A stretch of 64,000 bases of DNA, taken from Alphaproteobacteria bacterium (GTDB lineage: Bacteria; Pseudomonadota; Alphaproteobacteria; Geminicoccales; Geminicoccaceae). Position 1 is the first letter of the stretch; every line of letters starts with the position of its first letter. Below, in pieces: positions 41,434 to 49,843 of this stretch. Under the pieces are notes generated by a model. That model searched no databases, had not been told where the DNA came from, and saw only the letters and a program-made list of their open reading frames with translations. Location of the stretch: the NCBI GenBank assembly GCA_026990035.1, contig JALSIM010000040.1:186001-250000 (forward strand). The letters run 5' to 3'. The translations under genes were made by a program, and so were the position numbers.

Positions 41434-42516
41434 ATGACGGAAACCACCGAGATCCGGGTCGAGCGCCGGGGTGCCCTCGGCATCCTCGTGCTCGACCGCC
41501 AGCACGCCCTGAACGCCCTCACCCGCGACATGGTGCGCCGCATGAGCCGGGCGCTCGCCGCCTGGCGTGCCGATCCGGCGATCGGCGCGGTGCTCGTCAA
41601 GGCGGTCCCGGGCCGCGCCTTCTGCGCCGGGGGCGACATCCGCAAGGTGATCGAGATCCGCGGGCGCGAGGGGGTGGCGGCCGCCGCCGGCTTCTTCCGC
41701 GACGAATACCGGATGAACTGGCGGATCCGGAACTTTCCCAAACCCTACATCGCCCTCTGCGACGGCATCACGATGGGGGGCGGGGTCGGCATCTCGGTGC
41801 ACGGCAGCCATCGCATCGTCACCGAAAACACCCTCTTCGCCATGCCGGAGACGGGGATCGGGTTCTTCCCCGACGTCGGCGGAACCTGGTTCCTGCCCAG
41901 GCTGCCGGGGGAACTCGGCATGTATCTCGGCCTCACCGGAACCCGCTTGCGGGCCGCCGACTGCCTCGACGCCGGGATCGCTACCCATCACCTTCCCGCC
42001 GAACGGCTGTCTCTGTTCGAGGAGGAGCTGGCCGCGGCACCGGCCGATCGCGTGGAGACGGTGCTCGGCGAACTGCTGAGCGATCTCGGCACGCGACCCG
42101 AGCCCGCGCCGGCGCCGCTCGAGGAGCGGCGGGCGGTGATCGACGCCCTGTTCGCCGGCGGGGATCTGTTCGCCATTCTCGACGCGCTGGAAGCCGATCC
42201 GAGCGGTTTCGGTGCCGCCCAGCTCGACATCCTGCGGGAAAAATCCCCCTTCGCGCTGCGGGTCACCTGTGCCCAGCTCCGGCGCGGGGCGGGACTCGCG
42301 GATTTCGCCGAGGCTCTGGCGCTCGAATACCGGATCGTCCACCGTTTCCTGGAGGGACGCGAGTTCGCCGAAGGGGTGCGGGCGTTGCTCGTCGACAAGG
42401 ATCGCAATCCGCAATGGACCTGGCCCGATCCGCGGGCGGTGCCCGACGAGGCGGTGGAGGCCTGTTTCGCCCCGCTGCCGGAGGGCGATCTCGCGTTCGA
42501 CTGGGAGGAAGTCTAG
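41434..42516 (+). CDS. 3-hydroxyisobutyryl-CoA hydrolase
   Basis: Crotonase-fold thioesterase that releases 3-hydroxyisobutyrate from its CoA ester in valine breakdown. The 360-residue length and the layout fit HIBCH rather than a hydratase: FCAGGDIRKVIE, CDGITMGGGVGISVHG, the MPETGIGFFPDVGGTWFLPRL segment with conserved Glu and Asp, and the long C-terminal part with AEGVRALLVDKDRNPQW. It lies between the isobutyryl-CoA dehydrogenase and mmsB. Confidence 0.92.
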   Translation: MTETTEIRVERRGALGILVLDRQHALNALTRDMVRRMSRALAAWRADPAIGAVLVKAVPGRAFCAGGDIRKVIEIRGREGVAAAAGFFRDEYRMNWRIRNFPKPYIALCDGITMGGGVGISVHGSHRIVTENTLFAMPETGIGFFPDVGGTWFLPRLPGELGMYLGLTGTRLRAADCLDAGIATHHLPAERLSLFEEELAAAPADRVETVLGELLSDLGTRPEPAPAPLEERRAVIDALFAGGDLFAILDALEADPSGFGAAQLDILREKSPFALRVTCAQLRRGAGLADFAEALALEYRIVHRFLEGREFAEGVRALLVDKDRNPQWTWPDPRAVPDEAVEACFAPLPEGDLAFDWEEV

Positions 42517-42544
42517 GCGGCGGCGCCGCCCACGGGAGGAAGAG

Positions 42545-43435
42545 ATGACACGGATCGGCTTCGTCGGCCTCGGCAACATGGGCCTGCCGATGGCCCTCAA
42601 TCTCCGCAAGGCGGGCTTCGCGGTGCGCGGCCACGACCTGGTGGCGGCGGCGCGGGAGCGGGCGGAGGCGGCGGGTCTGGAGACGGTCGAGGAACTCGAC
42701 CGGGCGGTGGCCGACGCCGAGATGGTGATCACCATGCTGCCCGCCGGCCCGCAGGTGCGGGAGGTCTACCTCGCGGACGGCGGGGTGCTCGACAACGCGC
42801 CGCGGGGGGCGGTGCTGATCGACTGCTCGACCATCGACGTCGAGACCGCCCGCGCCGTTCACGCGGCGGCCCGGGCCCGGGGGCTGGCGATGCTCGACGC
42901 GCCGGTCTCGGGTGGGGTCGCGGGGGCCGAGGCGGCCAGCCTGACCTTCATGGTCGGCGGTGAGGCGGAGGTCTTCGCGCGCGCCGAGCCGGTCCTCCGA
43001 AAGATGGGCAAGGCGGTGATCCACGCCGGCGCCGCCGGCACCGGCCAGGCGGCCAAGATCTGCAACAACATGATGCTCGGGATCCAGATGATCTCGGTCT
43101 GCGAGGCCTTCCTGCTGGCCGAGAAGCTGGGGCTCGCCGCCGACAAGCTGTTCGAGATCAGCTCCCGCTCCTCCGGTCAGTGCTGGTCGCTCACCAGCTA
43201 CTGCCCGGTGCCGGGACCGGTGCCGGCGGCGCCCTCCAACCGGGATTACCGGCCGGGCTTCACCGCGGCGATGATGCTCAAGGATCTGCGGCTGGCCCAG
43301 GAGACCGCGGCGGCGGTGGGAGCGGCGACCCCGCTCGGGGCGGAGGCCTGCCAGCTCTACGCCCTGTTCGCCGCGGCGGGAAAGGAAGGGCTGGATTTTT
43401 CCGCGATAATAAAGATGATTGCCGGCAGGCTGTAG
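42545..43435 (+). CDS. mmsB: 3-hydroxyisobutyrate dehydrogenase
   Basis: Oxidises 3-hydroxyisobutyrate to methylmalonate semialdehyde with NAD. The 296-residue protein has IGFVGLGNMGLPMALNL at the N-terminus, IDCSTIDVETA, DAPVSGGVAGAEAASLTFMVGG, and GQAAKICNNMMLG with the catalytic lysine near 170. GGAGGAAGAG precedes the ATG at 42545. mmsA, the next enzyme, is not in the window. End of the valine operon. Confidence 0.95.
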   Translation: MTRIGFVGLGNMGLPMALNLRKAGFAVRGHDLVAAARERAEAAGLETVEELDRAVADAEMVITMLPAGPQVREVYLADGGVLDNAPRGAVLIDCSTIDVETARAVHAAARARGLAMLDAPVSGGVAGAEAASLTFMVGGEAEVFARAEPVLRKMGKAVIHAGAAGTGQAAKICNNMMLGIQMISVCEAFLLAEKLGLAADKLFEISSRSSGQCWSLTSYCPVPGPVPAAPSNRDYRPGFTAAMMLKDLRLAQETAAAVGAATPLGAEACQLYALFAAAGKEGLDFSAIIKMIAGRL

Positions 43436-43509
43436 CGGCGGTTGAATCATCGCCGGTGCCGGTTTCTTCCGGCGTGTAGCGAAATCGGGCGCATCTCATC
43501 GAGGCAGAC

Positions 43510-43962
43510 GTGAAAGAGCAGTATCTTCTGACATCTCGGCTGATCGAACGGCTGCACCGCCGGTTCCTCGACGTGATCAAGGCCGAGCTCGACCGTCTCG
43601 GGGTCGAGGACATCAACAACGTCCAGACCCTCATCCTCTTCAACATCGGCGAGGAAACGCTGACCGTCGGCGAACTGACGCTGCGCGGCTACTATCTCGG
43701 CTCCAACGTCTCCTACAATGTCAAGAAGCTGGTGGAAAACGACTATCTCATCCAGGAACGGTCCGCTCACGACCGCCGCATGACCCGGGTCCGGCTCTCC
43801 GAGAAGGGACTCGGGCTCATCCGCGAGATCGACAAGCTCTACGAACGCAACGCCAGCGAACTGGCGGAAACCGGCATCAAGCCGGAGGATCTGGAGCAGA
43901 TCAACAAGGTGCTGATGCGGCTCGAGCGTTTCTGGAGCCTGCAGGTTTCCTTCGTGCGCTGA
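43510..43962 (+). CDS. MarR-family winged-helix regulator, LdtR-like
   Basis: The 150-residue protein has a winged helix (about 45-105) with LTVGELTLRGYYLGSNVSYN as recognition region and the wing ERSAHDRRMTRVRLSEKG. The pattern KEQYLLTSRLIERLHRRFLDVIK followed by DINNVQTLILFNIGE recalls LdtR of Liberibacter and Sinorhizobium, which controls cell-wall L,D-transpeptidase and stress genes. That relation is from memory and not proven. It begins with GTG at 43510, reads away from the valine operon's end, and converges on phaR. Confidence 0.8.
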   Translation: MKEQYLLTSRLIERLHRRFLDVIKAELDRLGVEDINNVQTLILFNIGEETLTVGELTLRGYYLGSNVSYNVKKLVENDYLIQERSAHDRRMTRVRLSEKGLGLIREIDKLYERNASELAETGIKPEDLEQINKVLMRLERFWSLQVSFVR

Positions 43963-43985
43963 AGCCGGGAACGGATCGCCGACCG

Positions 43986-44684
43986 CTACCGCTTCCCGCC
44001 GCCGCTGCTCCGCTGACCGCCATTGCGATTGCGGGTCAGTGCGTCGATCTGACGCTGCAGCAGCTCCATCTGCCGACGCAGCTCGCGCACCTCCTCGCCC
44101 AGCGCCTGCGCTTCGGACGCGACTTCCTCCTCCTCCGCTTCCCCCGCCTCCTTCCGCGCGCCCCGCTCCGGGCGCTCCGCCTTCGTCTCGGCGGTGAAGG
44201 GATTGAACATGTTCGCCGCCTGCTGGAACAGGGCGAGGTTCTGCCGGGTGAGCTCCTCGAACTGCTGGACCGGGAAGAAGCTGCCGAAGGTGCGCTCCAT
44301 GTAGGCGCGCATCTGGTCCTGGTGGCGGGCGAAGTTCTCCATGCTGAGTTCGAGGTAGCGGGGCAGGAGGGTCTTGAGGCTGTCGTCGTAGAAGCTGATC
44401 AGATGGCGCAGAAAGCCGATCGGCAGGAGGTTGCGTCCCTTGCTGTCCTCCTCGAGGATGATCTGGGTCAGCACCGAACGGGTGATGTCCTCGCCGGTCT
44501 TGGCGTCGTAGACGACGAACTCCCGTCCCTCGCGGGTCATCCGGCTCAGTTCCTCGAGGGTGACGTAGCTGCTGGTCTCGGTGTTGTAGAGGCGCCGATT
44601 AGCGTATTTCTTGACGATGGCGACCTTGGCCTCGTCGCGCCCCCGGTCCGGAGAACGGGGATCCGGCGCCGTCCTGTCCTTCAT
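43986..44684 (-). CDS. phaR: Polyhydroxyalkanoate synthesis regulator PhaR
   Basis: PhaR binds polyhydroxyalkanoate granules and DNA and represses phasin genes. The 232-residue protein has the DNA-binding domain KKYANRRLYNTETSSYVTLEEL, then the accumulation-regulatory part (DITRSVLTQIILEED, LLPIGFLRHLISFYDDSL), a Phe-rich middle, and a charged coiled-coil C-terminus (EEVRELRRQMELLQRQIDAL). This implies PHA storage in the host, although no phaC/phaA is in the window. Confidence 0.92.
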   Translation of the reverse strand: MKDRTAPDPRSPDRGRDEAKVAIVKKYANRRLYNTETSSYVTLEELSRMTREGREFVVYDAKTGEDITRSVLTQIILEEDSKGRNLLPIGFLRHLISFYDDSLKTLLPRYLELSMENFARHQDQMRAYMERTFGSFFPVQQFEELTRQNLALFQQAANMFNPFTAETKAERPERGARKEAGEAEEEEVASEAQALGEEVRELRRQMELLQRQIDALTRNRNGGQRSSGGGKR

Positions 44685-44791
44685 GGTGACGCTCTCCAGC
44701 CTACCGCCGCCGCCCGTGGGGAAGGCCGCCGGCCGACCACCGCATCATGGCGGCGTCGACCCGGTTTGTCACGTCCGGTGGGCGGCGCCCC

Positions 44792-45355
44792 TCAGGCGGG
44801 TGGTCGATCGGCCTCCGATCCGGACGGCGTTCCGGCCTCTTCGGTGGCCTCGATCCCGGTCTCCTCCTCGGGCTCGGGGTTCGCCTCGCCGGCCTGGATC
44901 GCCGCCTCCTCCTCGGAACGGGCGACATTGACGACGAGCTCGACCTCCACCTCGGGATGGAGGGCCACCGTCACCCGGTGGATGCCGATGGTCTTGATGG
45001 GTTCACCGAGACGGACCTGCCGCCGCTCGATGGTGACGCCGGCGGCGGTGAAGGCATCGGCGATGTCGCGGGCGCTCACCGACCCGTAGAGGTGGTTGCT
45101 CTCGCTCGCCTGGCGGAGGATGACGACGCTGCGGCCGGCGATGTCGCCGGCCACCTTTTCGGCTTCCTGCCGGCGTTCGAGATTGGCCGCCTCGAGCTGC
45201 TTGCGACGCTGCTCGAACTGCTCGCGCGCCTCCTTGGTGGCCCGCAACGCCTTGCCCTGGGGGATCAGGAAGTTGCGGGCGTAGCCGGGCTTGACCTCGA
45301 CGATGTCGCCCATCTGGCCGAGCTTGGGAATGCGTTCGAGAAGGATCACCTGCAT
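44792..45355 (-). CDS. rplI: 50S ribosomal protein L9
   Basis: L9 reaches out from the large subunit with an N-domain, a long helix and a C-domain. The 187-residue protein has [19 protein letters not shown] and [16 protein letters not shown] at the N-terminus, and [15 protein letters not shown] and [15 protein letters not shown] in the C-domain. An acidic tail of about 35 residues makes it longer than E. coli L9 (149), usual for alphaproteobacteria. Confidence 0.95.
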   Translation of the reverse strand: MQVILLERIPKLGQMGDIVEVKPGYARNFLIPQGKALRATKEAREQFEQRRKQLEAANLERRQEAEKVAGDIAGRSVVILRQASESNHLYGSVSARDIADAFTAAGVTIERRQVRLGEPIKTIGIHRVTVALHPEVEVELVVNVARSEEEAAIQAGEANPEPEEETGIEATEEAGTPSGSEADRPPA

Positions 45356-45367
45356 GATCGGCTCCGT

Positions 45368-46273
45368 TCAGATCAGTCTGCGACGCAGCCCGGCCCAGTC
45401 CTCCACCAGGCCGAGGCCGACGACCCCGAGGATCAGGGGCCAGCTGAAGAAGAGAAGCGCGGCGTAGAAGAGGACCAGCGGGACCATCGGCGAGCGGGCG
45501 CGGCGCGCCAGCAGGTGGATCACCGCCAGCCCCTGGAACAGATAGGGAACGGTCGCCACCACCAGGAGGGTGGCGGCGACAACGAGGGGCGTGCCGCCGA
45601 GAAACGCGGTCCCGAGCGCGCCGGGCAGCAGCAGCGCCAGGGTCCAGGGGGCGACGACGAAGGTGACGAAGGATGGCGAGGGTCGGATCGCCATCCCCGC
45701 CCGCTCCGCCAGCTTCTGGGCGAGGACCGCGTTGATGCAGGTCATCAGCAGCCAGGACAGGCCGAGAATGCCCGGCACCAGCGGCAGCCAGGGGGGAGGT
45801 GTCATGCCCTCGGTGTCGATGCCGAACATCGCCAGGGTCTCCCGGAGAGCGGTCGCGAGCACCGTCGGCACCTCGCCGACGAAGAGCTGCAGCGCCAGGA
45901 GACCGAGCAGGATCGCCCCGAGGCAGAAGAGCAGCAGCTTGCCGACCACCAGCCCCGGCGGATACCATTCGATGCCGCCGTCCTCGGCGCGCCGCGACAG
46001 CAGGGCGTAGCGGACCACCAGCAGGCTGGGCAGGCCTTCCAGCACCAGATAGAGGACGGCGGCCAGCCAGCCGCCGAACAGGCTCACGATCAGCAGCGCC
46101 GCCAGCGCCGTCAGCCCGGCGTGCGGCATCCCCAGGGCGAGGCCGACGAAGAGCAGCGGAAGCTGGACGAAATAGGCGAGCAGCGGCAGCACCGCCATAC
46201 CCGAGCTGTAGGCCAGGTAGAGCAGCGCGCTCGCGGCCGCGGCGAGTGCAGCGATGGCGAGCGGCTGCCGCAT
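45368..46273 (-). CDS. DUF2232 multi-pass membrane protein
   Basis: A 301-residue membrane protein with about eight hydrophobic helices, placed between rpsR and rplI as DUF2232 proteins commonly are in alphaproteobacteria. Helices lie roughly at 5-28, 30-50, 55-90, 110-132, 165-190, 205-240, and 262-290. DUF2232 is a YybS-like family with no proven role; an energy-coupling-type S component fold has been suggested for relatives, which I cannot confirm here. Confidence 0.85.
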   Translation of the reverse strand: MRQPLAIAALAAAASALLYLAYSSGMAVLPLLAYFVQLPLLFVGLALGMPHAGLTALAALLIVSLFGGWLAAVLYLVLEGLPSLLVVRYALLSRRAEDGGIEWYPPGLVVGKLLLFCLGAILLGLLALQLFVGEVPTVLATALRETLAMFGIDTEGMTPPPWLPLVPGILGLSWLLMTCINAVLAQKLAERAGMAIRPSPSFVTFVVAPWTLALLLPGALGTAFLGGTPLVVAATLLVVATVPYLFQGLAVIHLLARRARSPMVPLVLFYAALLFFSWPLILGVVGLGLVEDWAGLRRRLI

Positions 46274-46283
46274 CGCCGGGCGG

Positions 46284-46586
46284 TCAGCGGGAAGCGGTGA
46301 AGGGCAGGAGAGCCAGGATCCGCGCGCGCTTGATGGCCCGGGCCAGCGCCCGCTGTTCCTTGGCGGTCACCGCGGTGATCCGCCGCGGCACGATCTTGCC
46401 CCGCTCGGAGATGAAACGCTGCAGCAGCCGCACGTCCTTGTAGTCGATGCGGGGCGCGTCCTTGTGGGCGAAGGGGCTCGCCTTGCGGCGGCGGAAGAAG
46501 GGCCGGCGGATGACGATCGTCGGCGGTTCGGTGCCGCGGCCTCCGCGCCGCTCTCCCGCCGGGCGTTCGGTTCGTTCTTCGACCAT
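46284..46586 (-). CDS. rpsR: 30S ribosomal protein S18
   Basis: S18 pairs with S6 on the 30S platform. The 100-residue product has [41 protein letters not shown] (given in parts) and [22 protein letters not shown] 20-residue Arg/Gly/Glu-rich N-terminal extension precedes the core. It follows rpsF by 17 bases. Confidence 0.95.
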   Translation of the reverse strand: MVEERTERPAGERRGGRGTEPPTIVIRRPFFRRRKASPFAHKDAPRIDYKDVRLLQRFISERGKIVPRRITAVTAKEQRALARAIKRARILALLPFTASR

Positions 46587-46603
46587 GATCTACTCCTGCA
46601 TCC

Positions 46604-46951
46604 TCAGCGGCGACGGTCGTCGCGTCCCGACCGTGACTGCATCATCACCGAGGGGCCTTCCTCCGGGCTCTCGGCGCGGACGGTCAGCCAGCGCAGGATG
46701 TCTTCGCTGAAACGCTCCTGGCGCTCGAGCTCGACCACGATCTTGCTGGGCCCCGCGATGTTGAGATGGAGATAATGGCCCTTGCGGTGCTTCTTGATGC
46801 GGTAGGCGAGACTCTTGAGGCCCCAGTACTCGGTCTTGACGACCTTGCCCCCGAGTTCCTCGACCACCTGCGTGAAACCCTCGGCCAAGGCCTGCGCCTG
46901 CTGCGGCGTCAGATCCGGCCGGGTGATGAAGGTGTGCTCGTAATACGGCAT
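46604..46951 (-). CDS. rpsF: 30S ribosomal protein S6
   Basis: The 115-residue protein has MPYYEHTFITRPDL at the N-terminus, KTEYWGLKSLAYRIKKHRKGHY, and LERQERFSEDILRWLTVR, all S6 features, with a short charged tail. First gene of the rpsF-rpsR-DUF2232-rplI unit; its promoter lies about 130 bases upstream. Confidence 0.95.
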   Translation of the reverse strand: MPYYEHTFITRPDLTPQQAQALAEGFTQVVEELGGKVVKTEYWGLKSLAYRIKKHRKGHYLHLNIAGPSKIVVELERQERFSEDILRWLTVRAESPEEGPSVMMQSRSGRDDRRR

Positions 46952-47080
46952 GGAGCGCGCTGTCCCTTCGAGCTTTGCGCCAAGTTTGAGCGGGAGCCGC
47001 CGCCTTCTCCGGCGCTCCTGCCCGCATGTTCACGCCTCTCTCGTGGACCGGACGGGTCCGGCTCGGCGAACGGTGCGCGG

Positions 47081-47108
47081 AATATACGGAAAAGCCGCAC
47101 CGTGACAA
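47081..47108 (-). promoter_or_regulatory. Probable rpsF operon promoter
   Basis: On the minus strand TTGTCA (47108-47103) and TATATT (47086-47081) are 16 bases apart. The -10 box is close to consensus and stands out in this GC-rich DNA. The leader to rpsF is about 120 bases. Confidence 0.65.
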
Positions 47109-47177
47109 GGGGCGCGCGGTGTCGCGGGAGGCGATCGCCGGGGATTCCGCGCCATCCCCGACATTCGCTACCTTCGA

Positions 47178-47206
47178 TTGACCGGGATCGACCGTTCCGT
47201 TAACCT
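47178..47206 (+). promoter_or_regulatory. Probable promoter of the amidase-DUF2589 cassette with the TCCGTTAACC motif
   Basis: TTGACC (47178-47183) and TAACCT (47201-47206) are exactly 17 bases apart, 34 bases ahead of the amidase ATG. The -10 box overlaps TCCGTTAACC (47196-47205), a motif that recurs ahead of two small membrane-protein genes at 62.0 and 63.8 kb. A regulator binding there would block or modulate this promoter. Confidence 0.5.
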
Positions 47207-47240
47207 CGAATGATAAAGCGAGGCATCGGGGAGGCCCAGG

Positions 47241-47927
47241 ATGCTCAGGCGCGGCGATCGCGGCGCCCGCGTGTTCGATCTCCAGCGCCGGCTGCGCGCG
47301 CTGGGCTACGATCCGGGACCGGTCGACGGGATCTTCGGACCACGCACCGAAGCGGCGGTCCGCGCCTTCCAGCGGGATGCCGGGCTGGTGGCCGACGGGA
47401 TCGTCGGGCGCCGGACCCGGACGGCACTCGACTCGCCCGTCGGTCGGGACCGGCGGCGGCCGCGGCGACGGCCCACGGGCGATGCCGGGGAGCCTTCCTG
47501 GATGGCCATCGCCCGGGCCGAGATCTGCACCCGCGAGGCCCGGGCCGGCCAGCCGTCCAACAGCCGCATCCTCGAATACCACCAGATCACCACGCTGCGG
47601 GCGACGAGCGACCGGATCCCCTGGTGCGCTTCTTTCCTGTCCTGGGTGCTGGAGCGCGCCGGCATCCGTTCGACCCGTTCGGCGCGGGCCAAGTCCTATC
47701 TCGACTGGGGGCATGCGCTCGAAACGCCGCGCCCGGGCGCGATCGCCGTCTTCCATCGCGGTTCCGGCGCCCCCACCGCCCGCGGCCCGGGGCATGTGGG
47801 CTTTCTCGTCGAGGAGCGGGAACGGGACATCCTCCTGCTCGGCGGCAACCAGGGCAACCACGTCAACATCCGGTCGTACGCGAAAAGCCGCCTCATGGCC
47901 TACCGCTGGCCGGCGACGGCACCCTGA
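47241..47927 (+). CDS. Peptidoglycan-binding domain plus CHAP-like amidase (TIGR02594-type), no signal peptide
   Basis: The 228-residue protein begins with a type 1 peptidoglycan-binding domain (about 1-65: GARVFDLQRRLRALGYDPG, VDGIFGPRTEAAVRAFQR, DGIVGRRT). A short Arg/Pro linker leads to an NlpC/P60- or CHAP-like domain with a probable catalytic cysteine in IPWCASFLSWVLERAG (about 131), a histidine in GPGHVGFLVEE, and LLGGNQGNHVNI. Similar proteins occur as phage-type endolysins. No secretion signal is visible, so it needs another route to reach the wall. GGGAGG precedes the ATG. First gene of a five-gene unit. Confidence 0.85.
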   Translation: MLRRGDRGARVFDLQRRLRALGYDPGPVDGIFGPRTEAAVRAFQRDAGLVADGIVGRRTRTALDSPVGRDRRRPRRRPTGDAGEPSWMAIARAEICTREARAGQPSNSRILEYHQITTLRATSDRIPWCASFLSWVLERAGIRSTRSARAKSYLDWGHALETPRPGAIAVFHRGSGAPTARGPGHVGFLVEERERDILLLGGNQGNHVNIRSYAKSRLMAYRWPATAP

Positions 47928-47948
47928 ACCATCCGGAGGAGATGAACC

Positions 47949-48527
47949 ATGGCCGTTTCGCCCAATTTCGCCCAGGAACTGGGTGCCATCGATTTCGACC
48001 GCGTGATCGGCGGGCCGCTGGTGGCCGCGATCGAGGCCCACAATCTGGCCCAGGTGACCGTCGCCGAGTTCATTCAGGAGGTCGGCTTCACCACCGACGG
48101 TTCCGGCGGCAACGTGCGGATGGTCACCTTCCGCTACCAGAAGCAGGTGACCAATCCGGACGGCACCAGCGAGACCAAGACCTTCACCTTCGAGGTGCCG
48201 TTCATCCTGCTCCTCAATCTGCCCTTCTTCGAGGTCGATTCGGTGGACATCGCTCTCAATGTCGAGCTGACCTCGGTCCAGACCCGGAGCACCAGCACCA
48301 AGTTCGGCGTCGATGCCTCCCTCGCCGTCAAGCACGGATGGCTGATGGGCAAGGTCGATTTCAAGGTCAACGTCTCCTACCAGCGGACCACCAAGACGGG
48401 CTCGCGGGTGGAGCGGAAATACGCCTATCAGGTCCGGGTCCATGCCGGGGCGACGGAACCGCCGGAGGGGGTCAACAAGCTGATCGACGCCCTCACCGCC
48501 CTGGCGGTCGAGAAGGAGGCGGCATAG
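47949..48527 (+). CDS. DUF2589 family protein A
   Basis: The 192-residue product fits DUF2589: an N-terminal helix with IDFDRVIGGPLVAAIEAHN and TVAEFIQEVGF, then a beta-rich core (VRMVTFRYQKQV, KTFTFEVPFILLLNLPFFEV, VDIALNVELTSVQ) and a second beta region (KVDFKVNVSYQRTT, YAYQVRVHAG) ending in a helix. No signal peptide. The family has no known function. It starts 21 bases after the amidase, with CGGAGGAGATGAACC as ribosome binding region, and is a clear paralogue of the next gene. Confidence 0.85.
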   Translation: MAVSPNFAQELGAIDFDRVIGGPLVAAIEAHNLAQVTVAEFIQEVGFTTDGSGGNVRMVTFRYQKQVTNPDGTSETKTFTFEVPFILLLNLPFFEVDSVDIALNVELTSVQTRSTSTKFGVDASLAVKHGWLMGKVDFKVNVSYQRTTKTGSRVERKYAYQVRVHAGATEPPEGVNKLIDALTALAVEKEAA

Positions 48528-48531
48528 CGGC

Positions 48532-49104
48532 ATGGCCGGGGAAAAGCTCGATCTCCGCTCGCTCCCGTTCCACGAGATCCTGGCGGCGCCGCTGATCGCC
48601 GCCACCGAGGCCCAGCTCCAATCCTCCCTGCGGATCCTGGAGGTGGTGCAGGAGGTCGGTTTCGAGGAGCGCGAGGGGGAGCAGAATCCGGTCGCCCGCA
48701 CGGTCGAGTTCCGCTACGAGCGTGACGGGCTGGATGCCGAGGGCAGGCCGGTCCGCCTGCGGAGCCGGCTGCGGATTCCGGTGCTGGCGATGCTGTCCCT
48801 CTCCCAGCTCGAGATCGAGAGGCTGGAGATCCGCTGTCGTCTCCGGCTGCGCAGTATCGAGCGGCAGGCCGATTCTCCCGGACTCCGGGTCGACGACCGG
48901 TTGCGACGGAAATACGGTTTCCTCTCGGGCGGTACTGGGCTGCGGGTGGCACCGGTGGCGAAGCGGGTCACCCGGGGCGGCGAGCAGACCAGCCAGTCCT
49001 TCGATCTCGAGGTGACCTTGACGGCGCGCTCCGAGGACGTCACCGACGGGCTCGACCGGGTCCTCACCGCCCTCGGCGGCGCCGTCGCCGAGACCACGGA
49101 GTGA
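48532..49104 (+). CDS. DUF2589 family protein B
   Basis: A 190-residue paralogue of protein A, 4 bases downstream. Matching blocks are LPFHEILAAPLIAATEAQ, VVQEVGFEE, RTVEFRYERDG, RIPVLAMLSLSQLEIERLEI and a final repeat-like strand QSFDLEVTLTAR before a C-terminal helix (VTDGLDRVLTALG). It is much more charged than A: the hydrophobic ILLLNLPFF stretch of A is less apolar here. Two diverged copies side by side suggest a hetero-oligomer. Function unknown. Confidence 0.8.
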   Translation: MAGEKLDLRSLPFHEILAAPLIAATEAQLQSSLRILEVVQEVGFEEREGEQNPVARTVEFRYERDGLDAEGRPVRLRSRLRIPVLAMLSLSQLEIERLEIRCRLRLRSIERQADSPGLRVDDRLRRKYGFLSGGTGLRVAPVAKRVTRGGEQTSQSFDLEVTLTARSEDVTDGLDRVLTALGGAVAETTE

Positions 49105-49111
49105 TCTCCCG

Positions 49112-49843
49112 GTGGTCAAGCTGAGCGATTTCGTCGAAGCGGTGCTGCGCGAGGTCACCGCCGCCCGCATCAAGGCGGCCCTGGCCAGCGCCCGGATCGC
49201 CGCCGATCTCCGCGACGATCCGCTGCTCGCCGGCCTGCCGGTGCCGACCTACCGGATGGAGCGGGCGGAGTTCGAGATCCGTTTCGCGGTCGCCGAGGTC
49301 ACCCCGCCGCCCTCCGGCCGTCTCCTCCTGCCGCGCGAAAGGACGCTCCGGCTCGTCGAACGGGCCGTCACCGCCCTTCCGGGATCCGGGCGTGCGGCCA
49401 AGGCCTTCGAGATCGTCCCCCGACTGGGGGAGCTCTGGAAGCTCGAGGCGGCGCAGCGGGTCCTCGCCGATCTCGGCGAGGAACGGCTCGAGGAGATGTC
49501 TCTCGCGGGCGTCGTCGCCCTCTGCGCCGGGATCGTCGAGAACCGCTATCTGGAGATGCTGACCGACAGCCGGGCACGGGCCTCTCTGCGGCGGATCCGG
49601 GAGGTCGTCGCCAAGGGCTTTCCCGATCGTGTCGCCGGGGCCCTGCGGGCCGAACTCCGCGAAGCGCTGGAAAAGGCGGCGGCGGAGGAGAGGCAACGGC
49701 AGCCGGCGGAAGCCGCGGTCGAGCTGCTGGTGACGGCGGCGGAGCTGGAGAAGGCCCGGGAGGTATCGACCCTGAAGCTGGTCCTGGAGGAGGACGAGGT
49801 CGAGCTCGCTCTTCCTCCGTCCGAGGGAGGAGAGGAGGAATGA
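49112..49843 (+). CDS. Unknown protein of the DUF2589 cassette, with coiled-coil C-terminus
   Basis: The 243-residue product starts with GTG at 49112 and opens with a helix (LSDFVEAVLREVTAARIKAAL) followed by a strand (YRMERAEFEIRFAVAEV), a layout like the start of the DUF2589 proteins, so a distant relation is possible. The middle is helical; residues about 175-215 are a charged coiled coil (RAELREALEKAAAEERQR), followed by strands and a Glu-rich end. No signal or membrane helix. I do not recognise a named family. It overlaps the next gene by 4 bases. Confidence 0.7.
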   Translation: MVKLSDFVEAVLREVTAARIKAALASARIAADLRDDPLLAGLPVPTYRMERAEFEIRFAVAEVTPPPSGRLLLPRERTLRLVERAVTALPGSGRAAKAFEIVPRLGELWKLEAAQRVLADLGEERLEEMSLAGVVALCAGIVENRYLEMLTDSRARASLRRIREVVAKGFPDRVAGALRAELREALEKAAAEERQRQPAEAAVELLVTAAELEKAREVSTLKLVLEEDEVELALPPSEGGEEE

